64,000 nt of DNA from Ulvibacterium sp965228935 (GTDB taxonomy: Bacteria > Bacteroidota > Bacteroidia > Flavobacteriales > Flavobacteriaceae), in NCBI RefSeq assembly GCF_965228935.1, contig NZ_OZ245846.1, positions 4,030,001 through 4,094,000 on the forward strand, read 5' to 3'. The notes beneath the pieces were generated by a model. It searched no databases, had not been told where the DNA came from, and was given only the letters and a program-made list of their open reading frames with translations. Shown here one piece after another: positions 8,020 to 17,303 of this stretch (positions within the stretch are counted from its first letter, which is position 1; every line of letters starts with the position of its first letter). Position numbers and translations under genes: made by a program.

Positions 8020-9348
8020 ATGAAATGGATTAAACGTGCATTGGTACTGTTACTTGTTCTTCTTGTTATGGGAGCGTGGCTCAATTACCCCAAGCTCAAC
8101 ATTATTTCAGGCTATGCCTCTAAAAATATGGCCTCTACCCTATCCATTGCCCAACGCAGTGAAGCTTCCGTAGTTCTCAATGACAACAACGTGCCCTTGA
8201 TAAAATTAGCGGATGTTGACGTGGACGACAACTCCGCTACGGCCACGGTTTTTGGTCTTATGCCGCGAAAGACCATATGCCGACCCGGACTGGGATGTAC
8301 TTTGGTAAATGATGAGTACGATGATGCCCTTGATATTCCCGGGCCAGAACGTTCCTTTACGCGCGATCGTACGCCCTTCCCTTTTGGGAATGGTGAAGCT
8401 AAGGATACCGTGTTCCAGGAAGTGGATTACCAAGTCTTGGAACATGCCCTATACAACGCATTTGAAAATCCCGATGTCCAAAAGACGCGCTCGGTGTTGG
8501 TCGTATACAAAAACCATATCATTGCTGAACGCTATATTGAAGGGTTTACGAAAGAGACACCTATTTTGGGCTGGTCCATGACCAAGAGTGTCTTGGCCAC
8601 TTTGTTCGGTATCCTTGAATTTGAAGGTAAAATCGACTTGAGCATGACCGGCATGGTGGAAGCTTGGAAAAATGATGAACGCAATGATATTACCCTCAAC
8701 CATCTATTGCGCATGCAAAGCGGACTGGAATGGGACGAAGACTATTCGAGCATTTCGGATGTAACCCAGATGCTTTTCCTGGTTTCGGACATGACCCAGA
8801 TACAGGCTGAAAAGAAAGCCTTGGCAAAACCTACGGAAATCTGGAACTATTCCTCGGGAACCTCCAATCTGCTTTCCGGAATCCTTAGAAACCAATTTAA
8901 CACATATCAGGAGTACGTAAACTTCCCCTATTCGGCCCTGATCGATAGGATCGGAATGCATTCCATGTTGGTAGAAACCGATATGGCGGGGAACTTTGTC
9001 GGGTCTTCCTACGCTTGGGCCAACACCCGTGATTGGGCTAAATTTGGGTTACTCTATCTAAACAACGGAAATTGGAACGGAGAACAATTGTTTGGCAAGG
9101 CCTGGGTAGATTACGTTACCGAACCCACAGATTTATCGGGCGGCACCTATGGCGGACATTTTTGGCTCAATGCCCATGGCAAATACCCTGATGCGCCAAG
9201 AGATTTATATTCCGCAAATGGGTATCAAGGGCAGCGCGTCTTTATCATTCCCTCCAAGGAACTGGTTGTTGTACGGACCGGACTGGCGGAAGCTCCGGAT
9301 TTTGATTTTAACGGGTTTTTAAAAGATATTCTCCGAGCGATACCCTAA
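8020..9348 (+). CDS. Serine hydrolase, class C beta-lactamase fold
   Basis: 442 aa with an N-terminal membrane anchor or uncleaved signal (residues 5-20, KRALVLLLVLLVMGAW). The SxxK nucleophile motif is S186-M-T-K189 (GWSMTKS), the tyrosine motif is Y277-S-S (NYSSGTSN) and the C-terminal box is likely in the NGYQGQRV region. LLRMQSGLEWDEDY is typical of the group. The family covers esterases, D-aminopeptidases and penicillin-binding proteins rather than true beta-lactamases, so the substrate is open. The stop overlaps that of the convergent gene by 4 bp. Confidence 0.88.
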   Translation: MKWIKRALVLLLVLLVMGAWLNYPKLNIISGYASKNMASTLSIAQRSEASVVLNDNNVPLIKLADVDVDDNSATATVFGLMPRKTICRPGLGCTLVNDEYDDALDIPGPERSFTRDRTPFPFGNGEAKDTVFQEVDYQVLEHALYNAFENPDVQKTRSVLVVYKNHIIAERYIEGFTKETPILGWSMTKSVLATLFGILEFEGKIDLSMTGMVEAWKNDERNDITLNHLLRMQSGLEWDEDYSSISDVTQMLFLVSDMTQIQAEKKALAKPTEIWNYSSGTSNLLSGILRNQFNTYQEYVNFPYSALIDRIGMHSMLVETDMAGNFVGSSYAWANTRDWAKFGLLYLNNGNWNGEQLFGKAWVDYVTEPTDLSGGTYGGHFWLNAHGKYPDAPRDLYSANGYQGQRVFIIPSKELVVVRTGLAEAPDFDFNGFLKDILRAIP

Positions 9349-9956
9349 GACCTCTTTAATTGATCTACGTGCTCCAACCTTCCCACTATGGAGCCTTTGG
9401 ATAAAAGAGTTCCCGGATTCAATACTGCATTGGCCCCTACCCTACAGTGATCTCCGAGCAAGGAACCAAATTTGGTCGTTCCCGTATCCACAATGGCATT
9501 ATCCAATACCACAGGTACAGTCCTGTCTTTATATTCGTTAAAATGATTCGCCAAAACGGAACCTGCTTCCAGATTTACATCGGTCCCAATAATGGAATTC
9601 CCCACATAGTTTAAGTGTGCTATTCGCGATTTGGGAAAAATAATACTTTGCTTTACTTCACAATTCGTCCCAATACCCACATCGGCGCATAGATATACCC
9701 CGCTTCTAAAATAGGAACCTGCCTTTACTACACAATCCTTACCTATAATTACAGGCCTCTTCAAAGTTACACCGTTTTCAATATGGGCGGATTTATGGAC
9801 TGCCACCCCATTGTCGATATCATACTCACTTTCGGAAAGCTTTTTAAGCCTAACCCGAATGATATCTTCTAGTTGTGCAATGATATCCCATGGATCCGTA
9901 TGTTCCGCTTGGGGAAATTCCCCATAAAATCGGGGGATAAAAGTGGATATGTCCAT
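9345..9956 (-). CDS. Left-handed beta-helix (hexapeptide repeat) protein, GlmU C-terminus-like
   Basis: 203 aa. From about residue 50 the sequence follows hexapeptide repeats [LIV]GxxxX: VAVHKSAHIENGVTLKRP, VIIGKDCVVKAG, VGIGTNCEVK, SIIGTDVNLEAGSVLANH, FGSLLGDHCRVGANAVLNPGT. This builds the left-handed beta-helix used by acyltransferases and by the C-terminus of UDP-GlcNAc pyrophosphorylase. No nucleotidyltransferase domain is present, so it is probably a stand-alone acyltransferase-like or sugar-nucleotide-binding protein. No signal peptide. Confidence 0.8.
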   Translation of the reverse strand: MDISTFIPRFYGEFPQAEHTDPWDIIAQLEDIIRVRLKKLSESEYDIDNGVAVHKSAHIENGVTLKRPVIIGKDCVVKAGSYFRSGVYLCADVGIGTNCEVKQSIIFPKSRIAHLNYVGNSIIGTDVNLEAGSVLANHFNEYKDRTVPVVLDNAIVDTGTTKFGSLLGDHCRVGANAVLNPGTLLSKGSIVGRLEHVDQLKRS

Positions 9957-10140
9957 TTTCTGTAGAATTAGATCCCAATTTTGGGACGCAAGTGCAACTT
10001 ATATATCAAAAAGTACCACGTACACCACAAATCTCCCTTATCACACAACAATAATTTCCAACAAGCGCATGTTGGTCGTATGTTTACAGTGTAATTAAAA
10101 ACAAGGAGTTAATTTTTTCATTTTCATATAGTGTTCTCGT

Positions 10141-10175
10141 AAAAGAGCCTTGATCGTAAAGACGGGGCTCTTTTT
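10141..10175 (-). terminator. Bidirectional-looking terminator after menB
   Basis: A 9-bp stem (AAAAGAGCC/GGCTCTTTT) encloses a 16-base loop and gives a U-tract on either strand. It lies about 80 bases downstream of the menB stop. The rest of the 300-base gap 9957-10256 holds a short inverted repeat (CCAACA/TGTTGG, 10058-10075) and the heptamer repeat listed next. Confidence 0.75.
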
Positions 10176-10222
10176 AGTTTGCTTCCTTTCCCAAAGAAAC
10201 ACTCACCGACCCATTCTTTCCG

Positions 10223-10255
10223 GAACCTGTAACCTGAAACCTTGAACCTGAAACT
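10223..10255. repeat. Degenerate heptamer tandem repeat
   Basis: About four and a half 7-bp units on the plus strand: GAACCTG, TAACCTG, AAACCTT, GAACCTG, AAACT. It ends two bases before the menB stop codon. A related repeat lies at 14667-14700. Confidence 0.6.
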
Positions 10256-10256
10256 C

Positions 10257-11099
10257 CTAGGGAATCCACTTATTTTTTCCAAAGTTGGGCTTTCGTTTTT
10301 CCAAAAAGGCGTCCCTACCCTCTTTGGCCTCATCGGTCATATAGGCCAATCGCGTTGCCTCACCGGCAAAAACTTGCTGCCCCACCATGCCATCGTCCGT
10401 TAGGTTCATGGCGAATTTCAACATTTTGATGGAGGTAGGTGATTTTTCCAGAATTTCCCGGGCCCATTCATAAGCCGTATCCTCCAATTCCTCATGGGGT
10501 ACCGCTGCATTTACCATGCCCATCTCATAGGCGGCTTGCGCGGTATAGCTTCGGCCCAAAAAGAAGATTTCCCTGGCTTTCTTTTGTCCCACCATTTTGG
10601 CCAGATAGGCGGATCCGTAACCCCCATCAAAACTGGTGACATCCGCATCCGTCTGTTTAAAAAGGGCATGTTCCTTGCTGGCCAGGGTAAGATCGCATAC
10701 TACATGAAGGCTATGGCCCCCACCGACGGCCCACCCTGGTACCACGGCGATGACCACTTTGGGCATAAAACGGATCAACCGTTGTACTTCCAGGATATTT
10801 AGGCGATGCATCCCATCCTCGCCCACATAGCCTTGATGGCCCCTTGCCTTTTGGTCCCCTCCGCTACAAAAGGAATAGACCCCGTCCTTAGTCGATGGGC
10901 CTTCCGCGGAAAGAAGTACCACCCCTATGGAAGTATCTTCCTGGGCGTCATAAAAGGCTTCATAGAGCTCGCTCGTGGTCTTAGGGCGAAACGCATTACG
11001 GACATTGGGTCGGTTAAAGGCAATACGGGCAACACCATCCGACTTCTTATAGGTGATATCCTCAAACTCCTTGACTTTTTTCCAGTTGGGTGTTTTCAT
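10257..11099 (-). CDS. menB: 1,4-dihydroxy-2-naphthoyl-CoA synthase
   Basis: 280 aa, the usual length for MenB. Crotonase fold: NRPNVRNAFRP, FCSGGDQ (first oxyanion-hole loop), PGWAVGGGHSLHVVCDLTLAS (second oxyanion-hole glycines) and TSFDGGYGSAYLA, which is diagnostic of MenB over other enoyl-CoA hydratases. It closes the second ring of o-succinylbenzoyl-CoA in menaquinone synthesis, the respiratory quinone of Bacteroidota. No other men gene is adjacent, so it is an orphan locus. Start ATG at 11099. Confidence 0.96.
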   Translation of the reverse strand: MKTPNWKKVKEFEDITYKKSDGVARIAFNRPNVRNAFRPKTTSELYEAFYDAQEDTSIGVVLLSAEGPSTKDGVYSFCSGGDQKARGHQGYVGEDGMHRLNILEVQRLIRFMPKVVIAVVPGWAVGGGHSLHVVCDLTLASKEHALFKQTDADVTSFDGGYGSAYLAKMVGQKKAREIFFLGRSYTAQAAYEMGMVNAAVPHEELEDTAYEWAREILEKSPTSIKMLKFAMNLTDDGMVGQQVFAGEATRLAYMTDEAKEGRDAFLEKRKPNFGKNKWIP

Positions 11100-11431
11100 C
11101 TTGGTGTTTTTGTTTTTACAAAATACGGGAATTTATGTATAGTATGGGCCAAGTAGGTCTCCATTTGCCAAAGAAATATCCGGATCCTTTCTACATCAAT
11201 TTGGGTGACTTACTACACTATGACATCTCAGTTGTATCAATGTATAAGGATTGACTTTTAGGAATAGCAAAGTGCGAGATAAGTTGAATGCTTTATCCAG
11301 CTACTGCAAATGACACCAAATAATTTCGATCAATTCAATTATCGGTCGAAACAATTAAAAACTATCGGTTTTAGGGAAGTATAAAAACAAATTTTATATT
11401 AGATGTTGGTGTTTATGGTAAACAATCCGTG
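11100..11431. other. Intergenic region, nothing identified
   Basis: 332 bases between the divergent menB and DUF6090 genes. It must hold both promoters, but I found no convincing -33/-7 pair, hairpin or small ORF. Confidence 0.5.
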
Positions 11432-12190
11432 ATGCTCAAATTCTTTCGAAAAATCCGTAAAAATCTACTGGCCGACGGTAAATTCAGCCGATACCTGCTT
11501 TATGCCATCGGGGAAATCGTATTGGTGGTCATCGGTATTTTGATCGCATTGCAATTGAACAACTATAGTGAATACAAAAAGGAACGGGACAAGGAAATTG
11601 TACTTCTCGTAAACCTTGCCAACGAAATCGGACTGGATATCCAACAAATCGACAACAATACCCAACTATCCCAGGAACGTCTGAGCAGGCTGGATAGTAT
11701 TTTACAGTTATTACAACAAACGGAAAGCATCGATAAATCGAGTTTTATCCAACAATCCTTCGAGTTTGTCATTGATCAGTACTTTAAGAGCAATAGCGGC
11801 ATTTTTGATGAAGCCGTCTCCTCGGGCAAGATGAGCTATGTACAAAATGAAAGCTTACAACAAAACATTTTTGACTATTATCGCAACGCCAAGGAAAGCG
11901 ATACCGACGGCACTACCCGGCAAATAACGGATGAATCCATCACCCCTCTTTTTATAGAGACTCTTTTTATGAATCCTGAAGGTTTTTCATCCTTGGGGCT
12001 CGATGTCCAAAGTATCTCCGACTTACGAAGTATCGATTTGGAAGCCCTCAAAACCAATAGGGATTTTTGGAAAATGGTGCTTTTAAAGTTTGGTAGCAAT
12101 CGGGAGCAGATGGCACGATGGGAACAAATTAAAATACAGGCCCAGGAAGTAAAACGACAAATAGAGGAAGAACTGAACAACCTGGACTGA
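11432..12190 (+). CDS. DUF6090 family membrane protein
   Basis: 252 aa from ATG 11432 (a GTG one codon earlier is possible). The N-terminus matches the family: basic FFRKIRKNLL, then SRYLLYAIGEIVLVVIGILIALQLNN, one transmembrane helix at about residues 22-42, then a long helical, probably periplasmic or coiled region with many Q, E and D. The family is abundant and often multicopy in Flavobacteriia. Its function is unknown. No operon partner; the next gene starts 71 bp later on the same strand. Confidence 0.82.
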   Translation: MLKFFRKIRKNLLADGKFSRYLLYAIGEIVLVVIGILIALQLNNYSEYKKERDKEIVLLVNLANEIGLDIQQIDNNTQLSQERLSRLDSILQLLQQTESIDKSSFIQQSFEFVIDQYFKSNSGIFDEAVSSGKMSYVQNESLQQNIFDYYRNAKESDTDGTTRQITDESITPLFIETLFMNPEGFSSLGLDVQSISDLRSIDLEALKTNRDFWKMVLLKFGSNREQMARWEQIKIQAQEVKRQIEEELNNLD

Positions 12191-12261
12191 AGACAGAATG
12201 TTGCCTTAATTTTCCAATCGTTTAAAACCAAGGTTTAATCAAATTCCCTTATTTTCATTCC

Positions 12262-13428
12262 ATGGCTTATGAAAAATACCGGGAACAGTTTTCCAACCGC
12301 TATCCTACCCTAATGGACTTGGCCAAAAAGGCCAAAAAAAGAATACCCCAGGTAGCCTGGGCCTATTTGGACGGGGGTACCGGAGATGAAGACCTGTTAC
12401 AACGAAATCGTAACGCTTTTCAGCAGATCACCTTTGTACCTCGTTTTTGTAAGGGCCCTTTACAGGTAGACACAGAAACCAAGCTATTTGGTACGACCTA
12501 TACCGCCCCCATAGGTATGGCACCTGTGGGACTGACCGGATTGATGTGGCCCAAGGCAGAACACTATTTGGCAGCTACCGCCAGACGTCTTCAAATCCCC
12601 TTTTGCCTAAGTACCGTAGCTACCGAAACCCCTGAAACCGTCGGGGAAGACATTGGGGATATGGGTTGGTTTCAACTCTATCCGCCCAGGGACAAACCCT
12701 TACTGCACTCACTTTTGCAACGGGTCCGGGATGCGGGTTTTCACACCCTTGTAGTCACCGCGGATGTGCCCATGGCCAGTAGGCGTGAACGAAGTAAACG
12801 GGCCGGGCTTTCCATGCCTCCCAAAATTACGCCCAAAATGTTATGGCAGGGGTTGACCCATCCTAGCTGGACCTACCATACTTTAATACGCGGGCTACCC
12901 CGATTACGGACCGTGGAGCACTATACGAGCAATAACGATATGAAGTTTGTAAGCGGTTTTGTAGGCAACCGACTGGGAGGTACCTTGGATTGGGATTATT
13001 GTCGGGAATTGAAGGATTTGTGGAAAGGCCCAGTGGTCTTAAAGGGAATTTTGCATCCCGAGGATGCCAAAAAAGCTGTGGAAATTGGTTTGGACGGTGT
13101 CTATGTATCCAACCATGGTGGCCGTCAATTTAATGGGGCCATTACAGCCTTGGAGGCGCTTCCCCATATCGTAACAGAAGTGAAGGGAAAGGTGCCCATA
13201 CTTTTTGATAGCGGTATCCGAACCGGCCTGGATGCCATGCGCGCCTTATATCTCGGAGCCGATTTTGTATTGGCAGGACGCCCTTTTGTATGCGGTGTGG
13301 CAGCCTTAGGCAAATATGGAGGTGATCATGTGGCCCATATATTGATCGATGATCTACGTAACAATATGGTACAACTGGGCGTGGAAACCATTGCCGAACT
13401 TCGAAAGGCCGAAATTACCATGGGTTAA
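12262..13428 (+). CDS. lldD: FMN-dependent alpha-hydroxy-acid dehydrogenase (L-lactate dehydrogenase family)
   Basis: 388 aa, typical for the family. FMN and substrate motifs: TAPIGMAPVGLTGL, LSTVATETPE, WFQLYPPRD, the TADVP strand, catalytic H285 in SNHGGRQ (residues 283-289) with R288, DSGIRTG, and LGADFVLAGRPF for phosphate binding. These enzymes oxidise L-lactate or related 2-hydroxy acids and pass electrons to quinone or oxygen. The symbol is by best resemblance; glycolate or mandelate type substrates cannot be ruled out. The stop overlaps the convergent glycosyltransferase stop by 4 bp. Confidence 0.85.
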   Translation: MAYEKYREQFSNRYPTLMDLAKKAKKRIPQVAWAYLDGGTGDEDLLQRNRNAFQQITFVPRFCKGPLQVDTETKLFGTTYTAPIGMAPVGLTGLMWPKAEHYLAATARRLQIPFCLSTVATETPETVGEDIGDMGWFQLYPPRDKPLLHSLLQRVRDAGFHTLVVTADVPMASRRERSKRAGLSMPPKITPKMLWQGLTHPSWTYHTLIRGLPRLRTVEHYTSNNDMKFVSGFVGNRLGGTLDWDYCRELKDLWKGPVVLKGILHPEDAKKAVEIGLDGVYVSNHGGRQFNGAITALEALPHIVTEVKGKVPILFDSGIRTGLDAMRALYLGADFVLAGRPFVCGVAALGKYGGDHVAHILIDDLRNNMVQLGVETIAELRKAEITMG

Positions 13429-14669
13429 TCCTTCGCATTCTTTGCCGCTATCCATTTGGCCATGTATTTAGTACTGTTCAGGGTATGCTGCATTAACATA
13501 CTGCCCACAAAATTGTTGTTGCGATGCCTTTCCAAATTATTTTGGATTTCCTGTAAGCGTACACCTAAACATCGGGCATGCTTATCTTGGCTATAGAACG
13601 TATTCACCAATTCTATTCCATTTTTCTGGCCCAGCACCCACTCCGCCCTATTTTGGTAAAGCGCAATGGCCACTTCCGCCAAATCATTCGCGTCCTCCGC
13701 TATTTTACCCGGCCACATAGCGTCTCCGTGCATACCTTCGGCCCCTATGGGCGTGGTTATACTCGGCGTTCCATTTTGCATTGCGGTAATCAGTTTTCCC
13801 TTGGCACCCGCTCCAAAGCGCAACGGTGCGAGAACCAGCCTCGCATTCTGGACTATGGTGTCTATATTTTCCACCCAACCTTCAATCCAAAGTCCTTTTT
13901 TAGGATTGTGTAGTTGCCGTATCTTTTGAGGGAGATAGGCCCCATAAACCTTAAGGTGTACTTTTGGAAGTTCCTTTCGAATCAAAGGCCATATCTCCTG
14001 TACCGACCATTGCAGGGCATCCACGTTAGGTGTATGTTTCCCATTTCCGATGCAGATAATATCGTTTCTATCATCAAACTTAGGCCATTCCAGAACCTTT
14101 TCCGCAACGATTTGATCCAGCATAAAGGGCAAATGATACAGCAAGGCCGAATCGACCTTTAGTACTTCTTGTAATAACTTTATCTCATAATCGGAAATGA
14201 TCAAGGACAGGTCACAACGATAGATACTGGCTACTTCCCGTTTGGTCATGTCGTCCTGCCTCCATAAGGAAAGTGTGAATTCCTTCGCGGTTTTTTGGCA
14301 TTTCTCCCGTATGTGACGGAGGGAGTGAAGATCTTCCGTATCCAAAAGCCGGAAGGCGTTCGGGGCAAATTCTGCTACCCGCCAGCCAAACTGTTCCTCC
14401 GTTAGGAAACGATCAAAGAGAACTATGCTGGGATTCAATTCCTTTACGAAAACGTCAAAACCGGAATCGTTCAATAACAACGGGACCCTATCGACACCCC
14501 AAGATTCCAAATCCACGGAATATTCCGTTTCCCTGGCAGTGCTTCCGAACGTAACATGATATCCTTGTTCAAGAAAAAAATGGATAAGTTGCAGCATACG
14601 ACTTCCGGCAGCGGTAGTACTCGGTTCTGGCCATGTGAAACCAATGATGAGAAGTTTTTTCAAAACCAA
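13425..14669 (-). CDS. Glycosyltransferase, GT4-like (GT-B fold)
   Basis: 414 aa. N-terminal WPEPSTTAAGSRMLQLI is typical of a Bacteroidota GT4 subgroup. The C-terminal half has IICIGNGKHTPNVDALQW, LKVYGAYLP, GWVENIDTIVQNARLVLAPLRFGAGAKGKLITAMQNGTPSITTPIGAEGM, the sugar-nucleotide binding region of GT-B enzymes. Acceptor and donor are unknown. The frame has no ATG before residue 25 and is closed upstream by TGA at 14673-14675, so translation must start at TTG, either 14669 or 14663. No neighbouring polysaccharide genes. Confidence 0.85.
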   Translation of the reverse strand: MVLKKLLIIGFTWPEPSTTAAGSRMLQLIHFFLEQGYHVTFGSTARETEYSVDLESWGVDRVPLLLNDSGFDVFVKELNPSIVLFDRFLTEEQFGWRVAEFAPNAFRLLDTEDLHSLRHIREKCQKTAKEFTLSLWRQDDMTKREVASIYRCDLSLIISDYEIKLLQEVLKVDSALLYHLPFMLDQIVAEKVLEWPKFDDRNDIICIGNGKHTPNVDALQWSVQEIWPLIRKELPKVHLKVYGAYLPQKIRQLHNPKKGLWIEGWVENIDTIVQNARLVLAPLRFGAGAKGKLITAMQNGTPSITTPIGAEGMHGDAMWPGKIAEDANDLAEVAIALYQNRAEWVLGQKNGIELVNTFYSQDKHARCLGVRLQEIQNNLERHRNNNFVGSMLMQHTLNSTKYMAKWIAAKNAKD

Positions 14670-14700
14670 AGTTCAAATTCAAGTATCAAGCCCAAGTTCA
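14667..14700. repeat. Degenerate heptamer tandem repeat
   Basis: On the minus strand, CTTG-containing units recur about every 7 bases (GAACTTG, GGCTTGA, TACTTGA, ATTTGAA, CTTTG). It lies at the start of the glycosyltransferase gene and resembles the repeat at 10223-10255. Confidence 0.5.
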
Positions 14701-14743
14701 GGGTACTTCTAAATTCATACCTCTAATTTCGTTTTTTGAGGAG

Positions 14744-16249
14744 TTACATTTTAGCCGCAAATCTCCTGGAAATACTGGAACGGAGCTTTCTTTCGTAATC
14801 CTCCTCCAACCATTCCTTGTAATTCTTGGTGTTGTTCATAATGCAATAGGAATATTGGCGAACACGGTATGCGATTTCTTCCTTGAGTTCCTTGGCCAAA
14901 ATACGGGCATCGAACACATCCTCCGCATTTTCTACACAGATCTGTGCATGTTGCTCTATACTACGTTCCAGAACGGTCTTGGATTTAAGGCCCTGGGCAA
15001 ACACCTTTTTGTACTCTTCCTTGATATCGAACTCGATTTCTTCCGATTTGGAAAACTTGGCCCGGAGCTCCGGCGGCATTTCATAGACAAATTCCCGTTC
15101 TATTTCCTCGTCGTTCTTAATGTTCTCCAAATAGAAATCCGGGAAATGGAAGATCTCCTGCCAATCGATCGGTGCATCCCAAGGACCAAAACGGGCTATA
15201 TTGTTACCCAGGTCCACAACGGTAAATTCATTTTTATTGGGCAAGATCCTAGAACCCCGACCGATCATCTGAAAGTATAGGGTCAACGATCGTGTGGCCC
15301 TGTTTAGAATAATGGTATCCACCGTAGGTTCGTCAAAACCCGTGGTCAGGATACTTACTGAAGTCAATATAGCATTGGGGGTGCTGGAAAACCAATCCAA
15401 TATTTCACGTCTTTCCGAAGCACTGTTTTTATTGTCCAGGTGGCGGATATCATATCCAGCCTTTTTAAAGGTCTCATAAACGTAGCGGGACGTGTTGATA
15501 CCATTGTTGAAAATCAAAGTCTTGGTACCCGATGCAATTTCTTGATAGGCCGTCAACAACTTCCCCAACATATTTTGATTGCCGTAGAGCTCATCGGAGG
15601 ATTTTACAGTATAGTCGCCACTAATACCCAATTTAAGGCTTTGTAGGCCTACATCGTAATGATACAGATTGGCCTTGGCCAGGAACTTCTTTTCGATCAA
15701 GGACGCAATGGATTCCCCCACAATCAATTTTTGATAGTGATCCTTCATGGGGAGTTTTATATTGGAACTCAAAGGTGTAGCCGTAACCCCAAGAATAGTG
15801 GACTCTTCAAAATATTTGAACAACTTACGAAAGGAGTTGTAGTGGGCTTCATCGATAATGACCAAGCCGATATTCTTGATCTCTACCTTTTCTTCCTGCA
15901 GCCTATTATTCAATGTTTCCACCATGGCCACAAAGCACATATATTCATCCTGGTCGCTAAATTCCTTTACCTCACTATTGATAATCTTATTCTTTACCCC
16001 AAATCCGGTCAACATCCTTGATGTCTGAAGACTCAATTCTATCCGGTGGGTAAGTACCACCACTTTTTTTTGCGACTGATTGATATATCTTTTGGCAATC
16101 TCAGAGAAAACTACGGTTTTCCCTCCCCCTGTGGGAAGTTGGTATAATAAATTCGAGCCTTGGGGCATTTCGCCCAAATACTTGAAAATCGTATTCAGGT
16201 CTTCTCTTTGGTAATCATAAAGTGTTTTCTCGGTAGTTTGGTTTTCCAA
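14744..16249 (-). CDS. DEAD/DEAH-box superfamily 2 helicase (RadD-like)
   Basis: 501 aa. Motif I is PTGGGKT (residues 39-45), motif Ia VVVLTHRIEL, motif II IIDEAH, motif III GVTATP, and in the second RecA domain TTGFDEP and motif VI QMIGRGSR. The N-terminal YDYQREDLNTIF is a Q-motif equivalent. The layout resembles the RadD/type III restriction ATPase group, but there is no nuclease or zinc domain. The C-terminal 100 residues are charged and helical. Probably a cytosolic nucleic-acid-dependent ATPase in repair. Confidence 0.85.
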   Translation of the reverse strand: MENQTTEKTLYDYQREDLNTIFKYLGEMPQGSNLLYQLPTGGGKTVVFSEIAKRYINQSQKKVVVLTHRIELSLQTSRMLTGFGVKNKIINSEVKEFSDQDEYMCFVAMVETLNNRLQEEKVEIKNIGLVIIDEAHYNSFRKLFKYFEESTILGVTATPLSSNIKLPMKDHYQKLIVGESIASLIEKKFLAKANLYHYDVGLQSLKLGISGDYTVKSSDELYGNQNMLGKLLTAYQEIASGTKTLIFNNGINTSRYVYETFKKAGYDIRHLDNKNSASERREILDWFSSTPNAILTSVSILTTGFDEPTVDTIILNRATRSLTLYFQMIGRGSRILPNKNEFTVVDLGNNIARFGPWDAPIDWQEIFHFPDFYLENIKNDEEIEREFVYEMPPELRAKFSKSEEIEFDIKEEYKKVFAQGLKSKTVLERSIEQHAQICVENAEDVFDARILAKELKEEIAYRVRQYSYCIMNNTKNYKEWLEEDYERKLRSSISRRFAAKM

Positions 16250-16373
16250 TGAGGTAAAATTCTTAGGGGTTTTTGATTACTTATTCCAATGGGATCGATT
16301 GCCATCGGCCCAATTGTACAAAATTAATGGAATTTTGTCCTTAGAAGAAATTTATTCCGTGAAATCAAAGGAA

Positions 16374-17303
16374 TTAATATCCCCGTTCCTTGGACACCAA
16401 GTTCAATAAGGGCTCCCCTGCCTCGAGCCTTCTGTAGTTTTCCAAAATTTGAGGTACTACAGATCGGGTATCTGAAACACTGGCATAATGTGGGGTCATA
16501 TGTATTTTGGGATGCGCCCAAAAAGGATGAGAAGCAGGCAAGGGTTCCTCGTGGTACACATCCAATCCGGCTCCTGATAGATGTCCATTATCCAACATTT
16601 CCAACAAATCCTCATCCACCAAATGCCCTCCTCTGGCCACGTTGATTACAAATGCACCTTTGGGCAATTGTTGGAAAAGGGACTTATTCAAAATACCGGC
16701 CGTGTTCCAGGTAAGGGGCAACAGGCACACCAAAACTTCTGTAGTGCTTAAAAAATCGGATAGTCCATCCTGCCCTACAAAGGACTTTACCGCTTCAATG
16801 CTTTTTTGGGAATTGGACCAGCCCTGAACCTTAAAACCAAAGTGAACCAAATCCTTTGCCAAAACGATTCCCAGAGCACCCATTCCCAGGATACCCACGG
16901 TATAGTCCGCTATACGTTTGTACGGTAAGGGTTTCCATATCCGGTTGGCTTGATCTACCTTGTAGGTATACAGGTTTTTTAAATACGCCAAAATAACACC
17001 GATAACGTGCTCGGACATATCTTTGGCAAGTACCTGATCGACCACCCGGGTAATGGGCAAGTGTAATGGTGCCTCCTTGTCCTTAAAGATAAAATCCACC
17101 CCGGCACCTGATCCAGAAATGCATTTTAGGTTTGGATATGCACGTAATGTCCCCGGTGGATGTTTCCAGACCAGGGCCATTTCAATGGTGTCCTTGGGGT
17201 GTTCTTCCAAATAACTGTAAATAGGAATATTTGGAGCAACAGTTGATAATGCCTCCTTCCATTCGGGAATTTTTCCGTCCTGTCTTATAATTACAATAGC
17301 CAT
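16374..17303 (-). CDS. ghrA: Glyoxylate/hydroxypyruvate reductase A-like dehydrogenase
   Basis: 309 aa from ATG 17303, which overlaps the stop of the DUF6155 gene (TAATG). A longer in-frame start lies inside that gene and is rejected. Rossmann motif GMGALG in VGILGMGALGIVL; Arg in NVARGGHLV, Glu in YHEEPLP, His in TPHYASVS. The start of the mature chain (VIIRQDGKIPEWKEAL) and the KDLVHFGFKVQGWSNSQK region match the GhrA branch, which reduces glyoxylate and hydroxypyruvate with NADPH. The overlap suggests translational coupling with DUF6155. Confidence 0.85.
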   Translation of the reverse strand: MAIVIIRQDGKIPEWKEALSTVAPNIPIYSYLEEHPKDTIEMALVWKHPPGTLRAYPNLKCISGSGAGVDFIFKDKEAPLHLPITRVVDQVLAKDMSEHVIGVILAYLKNLYTYKVDQANRIWKPLPYKRIADYTVGILGMGALGIVLAKDLVHFGFKVQGWSNSQKSIEAVKSFVGQDGLSDFLSTTEVLVCLLPLTWNTAGILNKSLFQQLPKGAFVINVARGGHLVDEDLLEMLDNGHLSGAGLDVYHEEPLPASHPFWAHPKIHMTPHYASVSDTRSVVPQILENYRRLEAGEPLLNLVSKERGY

